A DNA stretch of 64,000 nucleotides from Nissolia schottii (lineage: Eukaryota; Streptophyta; Magnoliopsida; Fabales; Fabaceae). The stretch lies in NCBI GenBank assembly GCA_003254905.1, contig QANU01113349.1:1-64000 (forward strand). Reading direction: 5' to 3'. Both the position numbers and the translations under genes were made by a program. The notes beneath the pieces are model-generated. The model did no database searches. It was not told the DNA's origin and saw only the letters and a list, made by a program, of their open reading frames with translations. Positions within the stretch are counted from its first letter, which is position 1, and each line of letters opens with the position of its first letter. Of the stretch, positions 50,400 to 62,873 are shown piece after piece.

Positions 50400-51010
50400 T
50401 TTTATTAAAACAAACATTGTAAATTCAATGAACAAACTCTTACATATACATAAACAAATAGTAAAAATGTTATAAACTAACAAGAAAAAAAAAACACACT
50501 TGAAGAAACAATTCAAAGGAAATAAACAAACTATACAGTACATGCAAACAAACATACATATTAACGTAAACAAACCCAACTCTTGGATGCATTTTGTGGA
50601 ATCAATCCATGTGTAAACTTTCCCCAAAAACAAACAGGAACCCCAAATTTGAACAAAGTTGAGTGTAAAAGTAACAATTGTTGACAAAACAGTGTGGAGA
50701 AACCTTTGTGATTACCGTGAACAAACTTGCACAAATACATAAACAAATAGTATGACTCAAATCAAACAAACATATACAAAGAAAAAGATAAATGCAATTG
50801 GAGAAACAATAGAACAAAACTAGACAAACTTGACCACATAAAACAAATTCAACAAATTCAGATTTGGTTAACGTTGTGGAATTAACCCTTGAATACCCCC
50901 CAAAAAAATTGTGTTTGTTCATAAAAGAACACAGAAAGGTTCCAATTTAAGCAAAATCAAACCCTAAAATAGAAATATAATCAAAGAGTAAACAAAGACA
51001 GAAAATAGGA
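50400..51010. repeat. Degenerate AAACAAACATT-type repeat array, block 1
   Basis: Many irregularly spaced copies of words such as ATAAACAAA, ACAAACATA and AACAAACTTG. On the minus strand these create spurious Cys/Phe/Val-rich open frames. No regular period was established by eye. Confidence 0.6.
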
Positions 51011-51238
51011 ACTGTGTGTTTGTTGTTTCCTTTCTTGTAAGTCACTTTTGTTGTTTTGTCATGCATCTTCACGTTTTTTGGTTTTGGGGAGACGAGGGTT
51101 TGAATGTTGGGAGAAACGTGGTTGATGTGAGGATTTTGTGGCGTTGCATTAATGATGGTGACAGTGGGTAAATGTGTTTGCTGAGAGGCGATTTAGTGGA
51201 TAGTAATAGAAGTCACACCATATTTTTTTAAGTAAAAA

Positions 51239-51459
51239 ATGCTATATGTACCTTCAATTTTATACACTAATACATACACTATTAATAATGTATAAACTTT
51301 ATTCTCACAAGTGCACAAATATTACAAACTTTTAAATGATACTCTCAACTATACTTAATTAAGTGCACAAACATTACATGAGTTAAAACACAAACTTTAT
51401 ATATATAAATATAAGATGTATGTATGGTGTATGATTTTTAGTGTACGTGTAGCATAACT
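51239..51459 (-). mobile_element. MITE-like repeat, copy B
   Basis: Inverted near-copy of 10889-11107. The complement reads 'gctacacgtacactaaaaat', 'aactcatgtaatgtttgtgc' and so on, ending ATGCTATATGTACC at the left. The terminal words GCTACACGTACAC and GCTATATGTACC form short inverted ends. Confidence 0.65.
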
Positions 51460-51697
51460 TTTTTTTAAGTGGTGTTTGTATGGTGGAAAATGGTTAGGTG
51501 TACACGCAGTAACGCTTCAATCATTTTTATTGGAATTATGAAAAACTTTGTTTCAGCTAAATCAATCAAGGAAAAAAAAAAAAAAAAGGGATCCCGGGGT
51601 TTGCAGCTATTCTGCCGTCTATGTTCCAAGAGCATCTCATTCCCCTTATTCTCCTTCTATCCCTCCATATCTTTCTTTCGCTCTCTGTAGTTTGCAA

Positions 51698-51706
51698 TTA
51701 GGGTTT
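51698..51706 (+). promoter_or_regulatory. Telo-box upstream of the PWWP gene
   Basis: TTAGGGTTT, the exact complement of the plant telo-box AAACCCTAA, lies about 140 bp before the start codon in the likely 5' UTR or core promoter. The function is inferred from the motif only. Confidence 0.4.
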
Positions 51707-51847
51707 TAAAAAACCAATCAACAATCCCTCCCATTTCCTCTACCATTTTAATCCATACATCCACAGAGAAATATGGCACGGTCTCTCTTCATTCCAAAAT
51801 CCTCCATTTCCCATTCGCTTCATCTCTAAAACGCGCACACACCACTC

Positions 51848-54800
51848 ATGAGAGTCATGACCCACCGACACACCCCAAACGACGCCGTTCCAGATGCAAA
51901 CCCGCAGTCGCAGCAGCTCGCTCCCTATTCTTCGAGCGCCATTGCCGCACCCAACAATGTCGTCGACGCTCCAGACGCACCGATTCCAAGTCCAGCTGAG
52001 CAGGAGCTCTCAGGCTCCGGTGGAAAATCTCCGTTATCGGAGTTCGACGATTACGTAGCTGCGGAGAGAAACGAGGGCGCGAGAAATGGAATCTCGAGGG
52101 ATCTAGGGTTAGGGTTCGGTTTCGAAGTGGGTGACATGGTTTGGGGGAAGGTGAAGTCTCACCCGTGGTGGCCCGGGCACGTATTCGACGAGGCCTTCGC
52201 TTCTCGGGCGGTGCGGCGGACCAAGAGGGATGGCCACGTGCTGGTTGCGTTCTTCGGGGACAGCAGCTACGGGTGGTTCGAGCCGGCCGAGCTCATCCCG
52301 TTCGAGGAGAATTTTGCGGAGAAATCGCAGCAGTTAAGTTCCAGAACCTTCCTGAAGGCCGTGGAGGAGGCGGTTGATGAAGCCAGCAGGAGGTGCGGCC
52401 TCGGATTGGTCTGCAGATGCAGGAACCCCAAGAATTTTCACCCGGCTGGTGTCGAAGGGTACTTTTGTGTCAATGTGCCGGACTATGAGCCCGGGGTGTA
52501 TTCCAGTGGCCAGATTAGGAGGGCGAGAAATGGTTTTGTGCCGCTCGAAATGCTAGGTTTTGTGAAGGAATTGGCAATGGCGCCTTGCAGCTGGGAACCC
52601 CCAAACATTGGTTTTGCGAAGAATAAGGCCACTGTTTTCGCGCTGCGTAAGGCGGTGTTCGAGCATTATGATGAGACTTATGCGCAGGCTTTTGGAGTGC
52701 AGTCGTCACACCCGGGTGATCAGCAGGGTTATTCAGTTGATCAGCCAATGAGGCAGCCTGCAAGAGGTATATGCTCCAACTCATTCCATTTTGGATGTCT
52801 TAATATGGTTAATAAGCTACAGTAGGACAAATGTGGCTGTAAGTTAATCTTTGAACCCACCTTAGACTATCAATTGTACAGTTTCTTTCTGTTTTACTGC
52901 ATAAGATTTAGTTATATTAATTAATCCTATAATACAATGTATTAATAATCACTAGAATGCATTTTATAAAAATAAAAAAATAATCACTAGAATGCAAATC
53001 TTTTTGAGTCAACAGTGCATTGTTAATGTAGTCCAGGCATCCTTGCTATGCCTTCTTTAGAAACTGCAAGATAGTGAAATGTGAAGATTCCTGCTCAATA
53101 TCAGAATAACTAGGCTGTTTGGTGTTTACATTTTATGAGCTTGTTGATTTGACTATTGAATTGTGATCACACTATAAGCTTGTGTGATGTGTATGCAAGG
53201 ATGTTAGTGTGAAATGGATATCTGGCTGATTGCTCTTACTGGCGGCTCAAGTATGTTTTGTTTGTATGTGATTCCCTTTTTTCTGATGCTTTGTTTTGGG
53301 GTGCTCTCCAGCTCCTTTGAGTGGTCCAATGGTGACAGCAGACACTTTGGGTGATGGGAAGAAGAATACAAAATCTGTTAAAGTTAATGACAAGGTCAAG
53401 AAGGATAAGTACCTGTTTAAGCGGCGGGATGAACCCAGCAATTCTCTGCAGTTAGCTTCTGGGGAGGAGACACCAAAGGCAGCTGGGCGTTATGTATTTC
53501 AGAAAAGGGCTCCAGATGTATCTGTGGCAGCTCAGATTATAGAGAACCATGAAGACAAAGGGGTTATAAGCCAGGATAATGCAGCTTCGGCTTTAACTGA
53601 CAGTGTAGCTGTTGGAGGCAAGATTCAACCAGATAGTAGTGGTTTAGCATCCCAAGCAGTTACCTTAGTGCCAGAGGCAAAGGCTTGTCTTATTGAAAAG
53701 GGAAAAGGATCTTCTGAAGAAATGACCAGGAACTTTGAAGTGGATAATGTTGCTAGTAAAAGCATGCATATGCCTGATTGCTCTGGGGAAATGGCATTGC
53801 TGAGAATAGTTGATGAGACATCTCAGTCTTTCCATCTGGAGGGCAAAACTTCTGATGATGTTAAGCATGATGTAAATGTAAAACTGTCAGGACCACATGA
53901 AGATTTTCAGCGAACAGAGCTGGGATTTCTCTCTGTAGCTGATGGAGGCAATGACGTGTATCAAGTTAAGTGTGCTTCTAATGCTGTATATACTTCAACA
54001 GTTGAAGTAAAGCCTCTCAAAACTAGTGTTGATGGTGCGCCGAAGAAGGTAGGCCATAAGCGACCTGCTGATGGCTTCAACTCTGAGATTTTTCCCATTG
54101 GGGAAAAGAAGAAAAAGAAAAGGAGTTTAAATTTACAAGCTACCTCAGGCCATCTGGAAAAGCATTCTACTGCTGGAAAACCTTTACATGTATCAGGAAA
54201 ATTGATAAAAAAATCTTTTTCAATTGGATTAACTCCTGGAGAGGCTCCATGTCCAGAACTGGCACAGGTGGTTGTTTCTGCTAGTAATTTGTTACCTGTG
54301 GATACCAAAGCAGATATTGATCTTGACTTGCCCCAACTTTTGGGTGATCTGCAAGATCTTGCTTTGGATCCCTTTCACGGTGTTAAAAAAGGGATCCCTG
54401 TAGTTGTTCGGCAGTGCTTTCTGCGGTTCAGATCTCTTGTTTACCAGAAAAGCTTGCATTTATCGCCACCGTCAGAGAATGAATCTCCTGAAGTTCAGGT
54501 TACTAAGTCCCATTCTAGTGCTGCGGCATCTGACAGTCCTGATGATCATGTAAGAGCGTCACCACCTGTGAAGCCGGTAAAACACATTGTTCGGCCTTAT
54601 GATCCATCCAAAGCTGGGCGGAAAAGGGCACTCTCTGATCGACAAGAAGAAATTACTGCAAAGAAGTTGAAGAAAAAGGATTTAAAGACACTGGCTGCAG
54701 AGAAGAAGGCAGCAAGTCAGAAAACTTCTGAAGCCCGGCGTGGAGATGGAAAGGATTCCATGGTCCAGGCTCTGCCCAAGATAGTGAAACCAGATTCAAC

Positions 54801-55680
54801 CAGGAAAGTGGAGCATCCTTCTGAGCCAGTTGAACCCACCATACTGGTGATCAAGTTTCCTCCCAAAACATCACTCCCATCTGTTGCAGAGCTGAAGGCA
54901 AGGTTTGCCCGTTTTGGCCCAATGGACCAATCCGGTCTCCGTGTATTTTGGAAGTCTTGTACATGTCGTGTTGTTTTCTTGCATAAGGTTGATGCTCAAG
55001 CTGCACATAAATATACTGTTGCAAACCAATCCTTATTTGGCAATGTGGGTGTGAGGTGCTTTCTCCGGGCACTTGATGATTCTGCGTCTGAAGTCTCAGA
55101 AGCTGCCAAGGCTAGGGGAGATGACTGTGCCAACGAAACGTCCCACATCAAAGATCAACGACAGACATCAGTTTCAGCGCAGCAACCTCTTCCACAGCCA
55201 GCTATCCAGCTCAAATCCATCCTGAAGAAATCATCTGGGGATGAGTTAGGCCAAGTAGCCAGTAATGGAGGTAGTAGTAAAGGGACCCCGCGTGTAAAAT
55301 TCATGTTAGGTGGGGAAGAAAGTAGTAAAGGAGAGCAATTAGTGGTGGGTAATAGAAACAACTTCAACAATGCTAGTTTTGCTGATGGTGGTGCACCTCC
55401 TGTTGCTTTGGATTTAATTAGTAAGAACGTTGAAAAGGTCATTTCTCAACCATTGTTGCCTAATCCTCCCCTTCATACTCGGTTTACAAAAATCCCACAA
55501 CATAATTTGCATACTTCCGATTTGGCACCCAGACATAGTCCCAATTTTATTAACACAACTTCAGTTACTGCAACCACGGTCGATGTATCGCAGCAGATGA
55601 TAAGCCTTTTGACAAGGTGCAGCGATGTTGTGACCAACTTGACGTGTTTATTAGGCTATGTTCCCTACCATCCACTTTGA
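51848..55680 (+). CDS. PWWP-domain chromatin protein (PDP class)
   Basis: Two exons (51848-52766, 53312-55680) join at PARA-PLSGP through a GT-AG intron and give 1095 aa. The PWWP domain lies at about 92-155 (FEVGDMVWGKVKSHPWWPGHV, aromatic cage region FFGDSSYGWFE). The middle is long, Ser/Lys-rich and probably disordered, with a basic patch near 570-580 (GEKKKKKK), a likely nuclear localisation signal. Near residues 814-893 is the RRM-like module of PDP proteins (ILVIKFPPKTSLPSVAELK, RFGPMDQSGLRVFW, CRVVF, DAQAAHKY). PDP1-3 of Arabidopsis bind the FVE/MSI5 histone-binding proteins and promote H3K27 trimethylation at FLC and other genes. The same role is inferred. The first ATG is used; an in-frame ATG three codons later is an alternative. 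Length is close to that of PDP1. Intact. Confidence 0.9.
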
Positions 55681-56559
55681 CCCAAAAAAAGGAAATTGCA
55701 ATTGTCTCAACAGAGCACCAAATCCCATACAAGCAAAAATGCGGACGAGTTGGATTTTGATTTGTTAATGACTCGCCCGAGGAAGTGCAAGAACCGGAAA
55801 GTTTAATCATCAGATAGTGTTTTTTTGGTTGAGGATTTTGTGCTTCACAATGTAAATGTACTCTGATTGATGGTGGCATATTCTTGTTAGATGCCTTTAC
55901 TTCATTGTTTCGTTGTTTATCTACTTGAACCATTTTTGTGGTTGTGGGTGGGGGAGGTTTGTTAATATATTAAAAGCCCACAGCACATAGATGTGTGAAA
56001 CGGCATGATTGCATGGGTACTTGAGGATGTTTCTTACATCAACTTTTCATATTGTTATAGCTGATCATTACCTACAAATTTTGGTTAATTACGTTAATTT
56101 TTATGTTATACACTATATAAAATTAGAAATCTATGTATTAATTTGCTTATGATTGTCGTTTATTGTTGCACTAATTACATACAACACCTTATCAGCTAAG
56201 AAATTACTAGAGTAACGGCAGTACCCAAATATGAATTCGAGTGAAGTATTTTTGTAAGAAAAAAAAAAAAAAAACTACTCATACATCATATTCTTTAATA
56301 CCATCATAACATCGTTACACACATCCTAATGTACTCAGGGATCACCATGGGTAGGACGAGGTTTCTAAAAATTTATCTACATATAGAGTATAAAGTGTAA
56401 ATTGATACATACACCAGTGTGTTTAGGGATGACAATGGGCAGCATGAGGGTTTTAAAATTTATCTATAGCTAGAGTGTGAAGTGTGGTTTTAAAACCTAT
56501 GTGAGGTATTAAGGGTGAGAAAAAATGTTACGTGTACGCGAACAAGTATTCACCAATTC
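55681..56559. other. Spacer downstream of the PWWP gene
   Basis: 3' UTR, then AT-rich sequence. A stretch near 56340-56440 ('atcaccatgggtag', 'gatgacaatgggcag') has two similar units about 80 bp apart. No gene. Confidence 0.45.
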
Positions 56560-57060
56560 TTTATTAAATATTATAAATGTGTGAACAAATATTTCATACA
56601 CAGATGAACAAGTATTACAAAATCAACGAACAAGCATTTTCACATACGGAAGCGAGATAAAACAAGATATGTTGCGCATTAAATGTCAAAAAGTAACTAC
56701 TGCACTCTTCCTCTTGCCTCCACTCACACTCTAAAACACATGCACTAACGTTCTCTAGTAAACAAACGTTACAAAACAAATGAACAAACATTATGAAACA
56801 CCAAAAAAAGAAAATGAGACTTCACACAAACTAAATAGCAAGACACCCAGTCTCTCATAAACAAACATTGCACCACAAATAAACAAACATTATAATACTC
56901 TAAAATAAATATTACAAACTCATAAATAAACATTACAACATACATAAACAAACATTACACCACAGAAACAAATAAATAAGCAAACATTACAATACAAATA
57001 AACAAACATTATACCACGCAAAAATATTACAAAATTTATAGAACAACATGGATTAGAGAA
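56560..57060. repeat. Degenerate AAACAAACATT-type repeat array, block 2
   Basis: At least a dozen copies of ATAAACAAACATTA-like words at 20-40 bp spacing, densest at 56760-57020. Related in wording to block 1 at 50400-51010. It explains the Cys/Val/Phe-rich minus-strand open frames here. Confidence 0.65.
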
Positions 57061-57654
57061 TAATATCTTTGTCCATGCTTTCCATAAAGTCTTAAGAAGA
57101 AAAAAATGATGAACCAAAAAAAGGGTAGAAATGAATAAAGAAACAAGAAACGAAAAACAAGGAACAAAAAAAAAAAAAGAAAACAGAGAGAAAACATTAT
57201 AAAAAGAAAGCAGTCGTAGTGAAATAATTGAACAAAAATAAAAGGAGAGTGTGTGGTTGGAGTGAAAAAACAAAAAAAGGAAAGGAAAATGAGAAGAACA
57301 TGAGTGAGGGAGAGTGGGTGAAGGAGAGAAAATTAATATTTAATTAATATTGGTGAACACTTGGTGAGTACTTTTTTGGTGTAAACAAAACATTTCTCTA
57401 AGAGTGATTTGTTAATATTGAATTAATTTCCCAAACAGATTAAGTAGACTAAAACTATTTAAAATAATTTGAGCACAAGTTCACAATTATACAAGCAAGA
57501 ACCGAGGAGACAGACAGTGATGGAGAAATACAAGTCTGTTAACACTGTTGGATATAGGGTGTAGAGGATCCTAGCACAACGCTACAAGTTAGTTAGATCA
57601 ACTGGCCATGTCGTCAGATAATTGGCAGTTATTTATGGTTTAGTTAGTTAAATT
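57061..57654. other. A-rich spacer
   Basis: Purine-rich, low-complexity sequence, with nothing recognisable apart from short A-runs. Confidence 0.4.
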
Positions 57655-58140
57655 ACTTTGTTAGGATTCAGGTGTGAGTATTTAAAAAGTCTCACATTGA
57701 TTGGTGATGAACTAAGTGAGATGTATATACATGGGAGGACTCACCAAAGTTTTGCCTTAGGATTTTTGGTCAAGATGTGGCGTCTAATCCACTTATATGA
57801 TTTCTCACTTAATCTATTAGTGTTGATCTCCCTGGTTTTGAGCTCCTCCTCCCCATCAAATGGCATCAGAGACGATGGTTTGGATGAAGAGCCAGTGTGG
57901 TTCTTGTTAATGCTATTGAATACTTTAAAAAAATCCACCCAAAACCAAAGAAAGAGGCTTTACCATGTCAAATCAACAACTCCTTCAACGTTGGGGAAGG
58001 ACTTGTGTGTGCTGCCACCGCCTAGCCATTGTGCGCGCGCCACCGTCAGGCTGTTGTGCGTGCGCAACCGTCACCATTACTTTGTGCTAGTCCGTTGTGC
58101 GTGGGCCAACAAATGGGGTGGTGCTATGGGCTGCTGGTAG
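57655..58140 (+). mobile_element. Degenerate LTR-retrotransposon fragment (LTR end and leader)
   Basis: Contains 'aagtctcacattgattggtg' and 'gtgagatgtatatacatggg', typical of legume LTR sequences. A primer-binding-site-like TGGCATCAGAGA at 57861 follows (TGGTATCAGAGC type, initiator Met tRNA). Then comes a start of a possible gag frame near 57966. Too short and decayed to place in a family, though Copia-like is likely. A broken fossil. Confidence 0.5.
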
Positions 58141-59033
58141 TTTTGAAAAGGGAGGAGAAATCAAATGGGAAGTGGAAGAAGGAGCGGGGGAGGAGAAGCT
58201 ACTAATGGGTCTTTCCCTCTCATTTCAGTAATGACTAATTATAAATCATTAATAATACAAAGGAGCATGAATGGTGTGACGCAGACTTACGCGGTTTCAA
58301 GCCTTCTACTAACAAATTACAAGTCAATTATGGCACACCATGTGCCACAGAGCATCAAGCTCCATACTTTTCTGGTCCATGAAAGAACATGCCTTAAATT
58401 CAAAGTTTAAATCAGTTTAACATAAAAATAGGGTGAGAACAATACTAGTAACTGCACACGGCTAATAATGTGCACTTATGTTAGTTAATTAACACGTGAC
58501 TTTTCTTTGATTTTCACTTTTGTAGCTTTATACTTCATTTTTCACAATTTTTAGTATTGAAATGTATTGTGTTTGAAATTAATATTAAAATAAGGAGAGT
58601 ATTTTGGATTTATTTATAAGGGAGATAAATAAGATAAAATATTACTTTCAGATTAATTATAATCCTACTTTTGTTTATTATTAAAAATTATTTTTTAACT
58701 TTTAAATATATTATTGACTCACTCTATTTAATTAAAAATTATATTTAAATATATTAAATCAATAAGATAAATAAAAGTAAAAAAATAAAATAACATCTAA
58801 CATTGAAAGAAGAAAAAGTCAAACTGAAAAAAAATATTAAATCTCATCCCAACAACTTTTTTGAAAAATTTTAGTTTAAATTTGTAATATACAAGACTTG
58901 GCCCTTCTTTTTTTTTTGGTCTGAGTGAACCTCGTACATTATCAAAACCCTACGCCACTAGGTCCTTAAGACTTTGCAATTGTGAATCTCATAATCTGCT
59001 ATCATCTCTCTTCTTCCCCATTTCTATGCCGCC
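58141..59033. other. Spacer upstream of the C2-domain gene
   Basis: AT-rich sequence. The last 100 bp before the start codon are C/T-rich, as in a plant 5' UTR. No other gene. Confidence 0.45.
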
Positions 59034-59588
59034 ATGGATTACAGGCTGTTCAACATCAACTTGAAAGAAGTTGGCGGCCTCGATTGCAGAAAACAACTAT
59101 TCTTCAAGCGACCTGTATATGCTGTTGTCTCCATTGTTGGAAATTCACCTTTGAAGCAGCGAACTTCGGCGGTGACGTATTGCGGCCAAAACTCCACGTG
59201 GGATCAGTCATCATCCTCCATGAAGTTCTATGTGGAAGACTCCAAGCTGCAGCAGAACCATCTGGTGCTGATGGTCCAGATCTTGCGGAGACGGATCTTT
59301 GGTGGCGACAAGGTCATCGGAGAGGTCTGCGTCCCGTTCAAGGAGCTCTACGACAACTCCGGCGGCGGCGTCAACATCACCAACCACAGCTTTCAACAAA
59401 TCGTGAAGCTCTCCGGATGTGCCACGTGTCAAGGGTTTCTGTATTTCACTTATGAGTTTGGCGCTGTCGAAAGCGATACCGTGATGAGGAAGGACAACAA
59501 CGGTGCTATTGTGCCTTATCCTCCTCTAGTACGCTCACACAGCCGTGTAATCCCTTCGGCGCCATTGTTAGAATATCTTGGTTTTTGA
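59034..59588 (+). CDS. Short C2-domain protein (SRC2/BAP-like)
   Basis: Single exon, 184 aa, no signal peptide. It begins MDYRLFNINLKEVGGLDC, the usual first strand of plant SRC2-type C2 domains. The C2 fold covers about residues 1-145, with VYAVVSIVGN, STWDQS, LVLMVQILRRRIFGGDKVIGEVCVPFKELYD and GFLYFTYEFG in the expected order. Such proteins dock on membranes, sometimes with calcium, and the group includes cold-induced SRC2 and BAP1-type defence regulators. The calcium-binding Asp loops are poor here: the usual DP..W position reads STWDQ and loop 3 lacks clear Asp pairs. Calcium-independent lipid or protein binding is therefore more likely. The C-terminal 40 residues are unrelated to the domain and carry no repeat. 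Confidence 0.85.
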   Translation: MDYRLFNINLKEVGGLDCRKQLFFKRPVYAVVSIVGNSPLKQRTSAVTYCGQNSTWDQSSSSMKFYVEDSKLQQNHLVLMVQILRRRIFGGDKVIGEVCVPFKELYDNSGGGVNITNHSFQQIVKLSGCATCQGFLYFTYEFGAVESDTVMRKDNNGAIVPYPPLVRSHSRVIPSAPLLEYLGF

Positions 59589-61858
59589 TTCTCCCAGGTT
59601 ATTTCTTTTATTTTTTCTATTTTTTTGAATTTGTAACCTCTAAAGTGAAAAGGTGAGTGAGTTAGTAGTATCGTTGAATTATTTAATGCATTTTATTTAT
59701 TTCGGGATGCATGCCATTTCATTTTCTTTTTGAAATGATGAACTTACTTTTGAAGATTTAGATATCTAGTTTTCGGTTGGATATTGTGTTTCTTCATGTG
59801 AGATCGTAACTGAATATCATTTATCGTTCTTCTTTTTCCTCATTTATGCTAACGGTGTGCTTGTTTTGAGATTGAATGGGAATATGCTTGTTTATAGCGG
59901 GTTGTTGCTAGTTTGATCAAGTATGCATACATTTAGATAAGTTTTGAAAAATCTGGCAGACGATGCGAAGGTGAAGCTGAAATGGCTAGGGAAGGAAACT
60001 TGTGATCAATTAAGAGCTGCAATTGAGACTCAACCTTTGATTTTCATCACCTAATTTTCTCACGTATATATATGGCTCATTTGTTTAAACTTTTTTTTAG
60101 AAGTACTGAGTAATGGACCTAATTAAATAAAGACCTAAATAATAATTGGTTCAGTTAGCTGGTGGTGAAGGCATAAGAACGAAAGTTGGTGATGGGGCTA
60201 AAACATACTAGTAACTACAACAAGCCTATAGTGAAGGCATAAGAATGGAAGTTGGCGATGGGTTTATTGTGAGAGGACCTTTAGGTTGGAACCAAGAGGC
60301 TGATAGAATCATTCCCTAGACTATTTTCAGTCTCAATACTCAAAGATGGTGTGGGTTCTGCGATGGCTTGAACTGAATTTGAAGTTTTCAATGGAACAGG
60401 CACCTATTTTAACAAGAACGGTTGAACAATATGCAGGCTCTATTAAACACCATGACATTGTGCTTCAGTAAGGAAGATTGAAAATTTAACAACAAATGGA
60501 TCTTCTCAGTCAAATCATTTGTGCTTACTATTAAAAAATTGAAGGCTCGGTTACAAGAGGTTAGTTGGTTTAATTTCACCTCTAGTGTATGTGTTCTAAC
60601 TAACTCAGTCATGTGAATTTATTGATGAATATCTCCCTTATTTGCATGCATCGCAGGATTGATTCAATCATGCATTATGCATTTTGGAAATTTGCAAGGA
60701 CATGTTTCAAAAAGGGATCAAGGGTACTCTTAGTCTTTTATATGGTACATCAGAAATATTGAGTTTCTTAAGAGTGTTCAAACTTGCATCTAGGAATTAT
60801 TTTTGTATGGTACTAGTTGTGTTGGTAATTGGGGAATTTGATAAATTTTTTATTATTTGGATTGGTTAATGTAACATTTTATCTTTGTTCCAGTTTGTAA
60901 CCAAAGGAGTTAGAACAATAATACCTAATAGAATGACGGAACCTTGGCACTTCACGATCTACAACCGTCGATCCTGGACTTCAGTCAATTGCATGGATGA
61001 GTAGATCAGTGTCGGGGTGTATCTGCAAAGGCATTGCCCAAGTCAGTAGAGATTCTAGTGGAAGTATAGGGTGGATGATAGATACCTGATTCATGAGGTT
61101 CGGTAACCATTTACACTTGGGATTTCATGCACAACACATTAAGTCAGTAACTTGGTTTGTTACTCGTAACCCAGGAATTCCGCTAAGTCTATTAGCGGAT
61201 CCCATGATTTGCGCTGAGCCATTGGGATAAGATTACTCCCATATTTGTAACAATTTTTACAGGTGACTCTCTTTGCAAAATAAAATAACTCTAATTGTAA
61301 TTATTAAAAAATTAACATGGGGTCATTTTTAGAATTAAAAACTAAGGACCAACGAAGTTTCCAAACATATTGGGGACCAAGTTAGTCGTCACCCTGTGTT
61401 TCAAAGAAAGATGAAGCTTTACCCCACCATTCTTCTTTTAATAAACTAAAAGCCATTCCCCTTATTAATCAAAATAGTAATGTTCTTTGTACAACACAAA
61501 TATATCTAACACTAGATACTTTTTTTGTGTGATGCATGAACATACCTTACATATTTATTTTTATAACTTTTATTTAGAGTATAAATCTTTAAGTATATAA
61601 TTAAATATATTATTTTTTTAAAAAAATAATTAAATTATTTAAATACAGGATATCGTTAAAAATTAATTAAAACAAAATGAACTAATGTAATTAAAAGTTT
61701 GGTTTTTTATCCTGTAAGAAAGTATTGACAATACAACCTTCCATAAAAAAAATTCCATATAATGAATTCTAACCAAAGGTTGGAAGTTCAAAAGTATTTA
61801 AAATATAATAAGTATTAAGTTTTTCTTCTTTAAAATAATATTTATACGTATTTCTAAA

Positions 61859-61860
<2 letters not shown>
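59589..61860. other. Gene-free spacer right of the C2 gene
   Basis: 3' UTR then AT-rich sequence. Two short direct repeats ('gtgaaggcataagaa' plus about 20 similar bases) lie at 60167-60200 and 60231-60265. Small open frames show no family likeness. Nothing else is recognised. Confidence 0.45.

Positions 61861-61901
<41 letters not shown>
61861..61901. repeat. (TA)n microsatellite
   Basis: Uninterrupted TA run of about 40 bp in AT-rich spacer. Confidence 0.95.
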
Positions 61902-61903
<2 letters not shown>

Positions 61904-62725
61904 TTCAATTGAAAATTTTAGGTTATTTATTCTAATATTTTAAGTGAATTTTTTTTTTCATATAGACAATCTAGCATTATGGTTTAGATGTTCCTGAAAT
62001 GTTCGAGTTTCATTGTCTTTCCCTAATCTACATGACATGATACATGACACCGGGCGTCACAGACTGCCATGTTCGGCCCTCACAGTTTTGTCCTAATTTT
62101 ACTTGAATCATATTCTAAGTTACTATTATACAAGGTATATTACGGTCAACATATACTGTCATTGGCGTACAGTTCTATCTTAGATCTCACCCCCATAAAA
62201 ACAATTTAAATAACATAACATGAAACGACATGAATATGATAACATAACTGATAACTGATGACTTTGTTCGTAAATATTCATACACATGCAACATGACATA
62301 TTATAATGCAATAAGACATATGATCTCATGTAGTTCTAAAATGGTTTTCATGACTTTTTAAAATATTTTCATAAATAACTAATTTCATAAATAAGGAAGT
62401 TTCTAAATAAATAATTATTTTCATAAATAAGAAAATTCCTAAATAATAATTAATTTCATAAAAACTTAAAAGAAAATAATAAGTTTCCCTTCCTAAGATT
62501 TCATAAAAATGCATAAATAAATAATTTTTAAAAATAAATACATGGTCCAAAAATAAACTGTGAATAAAGCCACTCAGCTGGAACTGGTTGACTACTAAGG
62601 AGCACGAACGTCGGGAGCTCTCTGATAGTTTTTGAAAGAAAGAATAACTAAAGCTTTTGGAAGAAAGTTTGCACCTTCAAACTTCACTAAGTGAACTAGC
62701 AAGGAATAACACTCAGGGTTACTTT
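61902..62725. other. Gene-free spacer
   Basis: AT-rich, with a few repetitive 'ttcataaataa' words at 62340-62540. A less AT-rich piece at 62040-62180 ('gacaccgggcgtcacagac') could be a scrap of an LTR, but it is not identified. Confidence 0.4.
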
Positions 62726-62818
62726 TATATATATATATATATATATATATANATTAACAAAATTTAATTAATTAATATATGCTTCTTATGAATATATATA
62801 TATATATATATATATATA
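62726..62818. repeat. Two (TA)n microsatellites, one with an ambiguous base
   Basis: TA runs at 62726-62753 (N at 62752) and 62791-62818 separated by about 40 bp. The repeat lengths are not trustworthy. Confidence 0.9.
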
Positions 62819-62873
62819 GGGAAAGCTCAAAACCTCTTCTATCACGTTTCTGAATGTGAGACTTCATTCCATA

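Noticed and set aside
50379-50922. Minus-strand open frames rich in Cys, Phe and Val
   Set aside because: They arise from AAACAAACATT-type low-complexity DNA, overlap each other in different frames and match no family.
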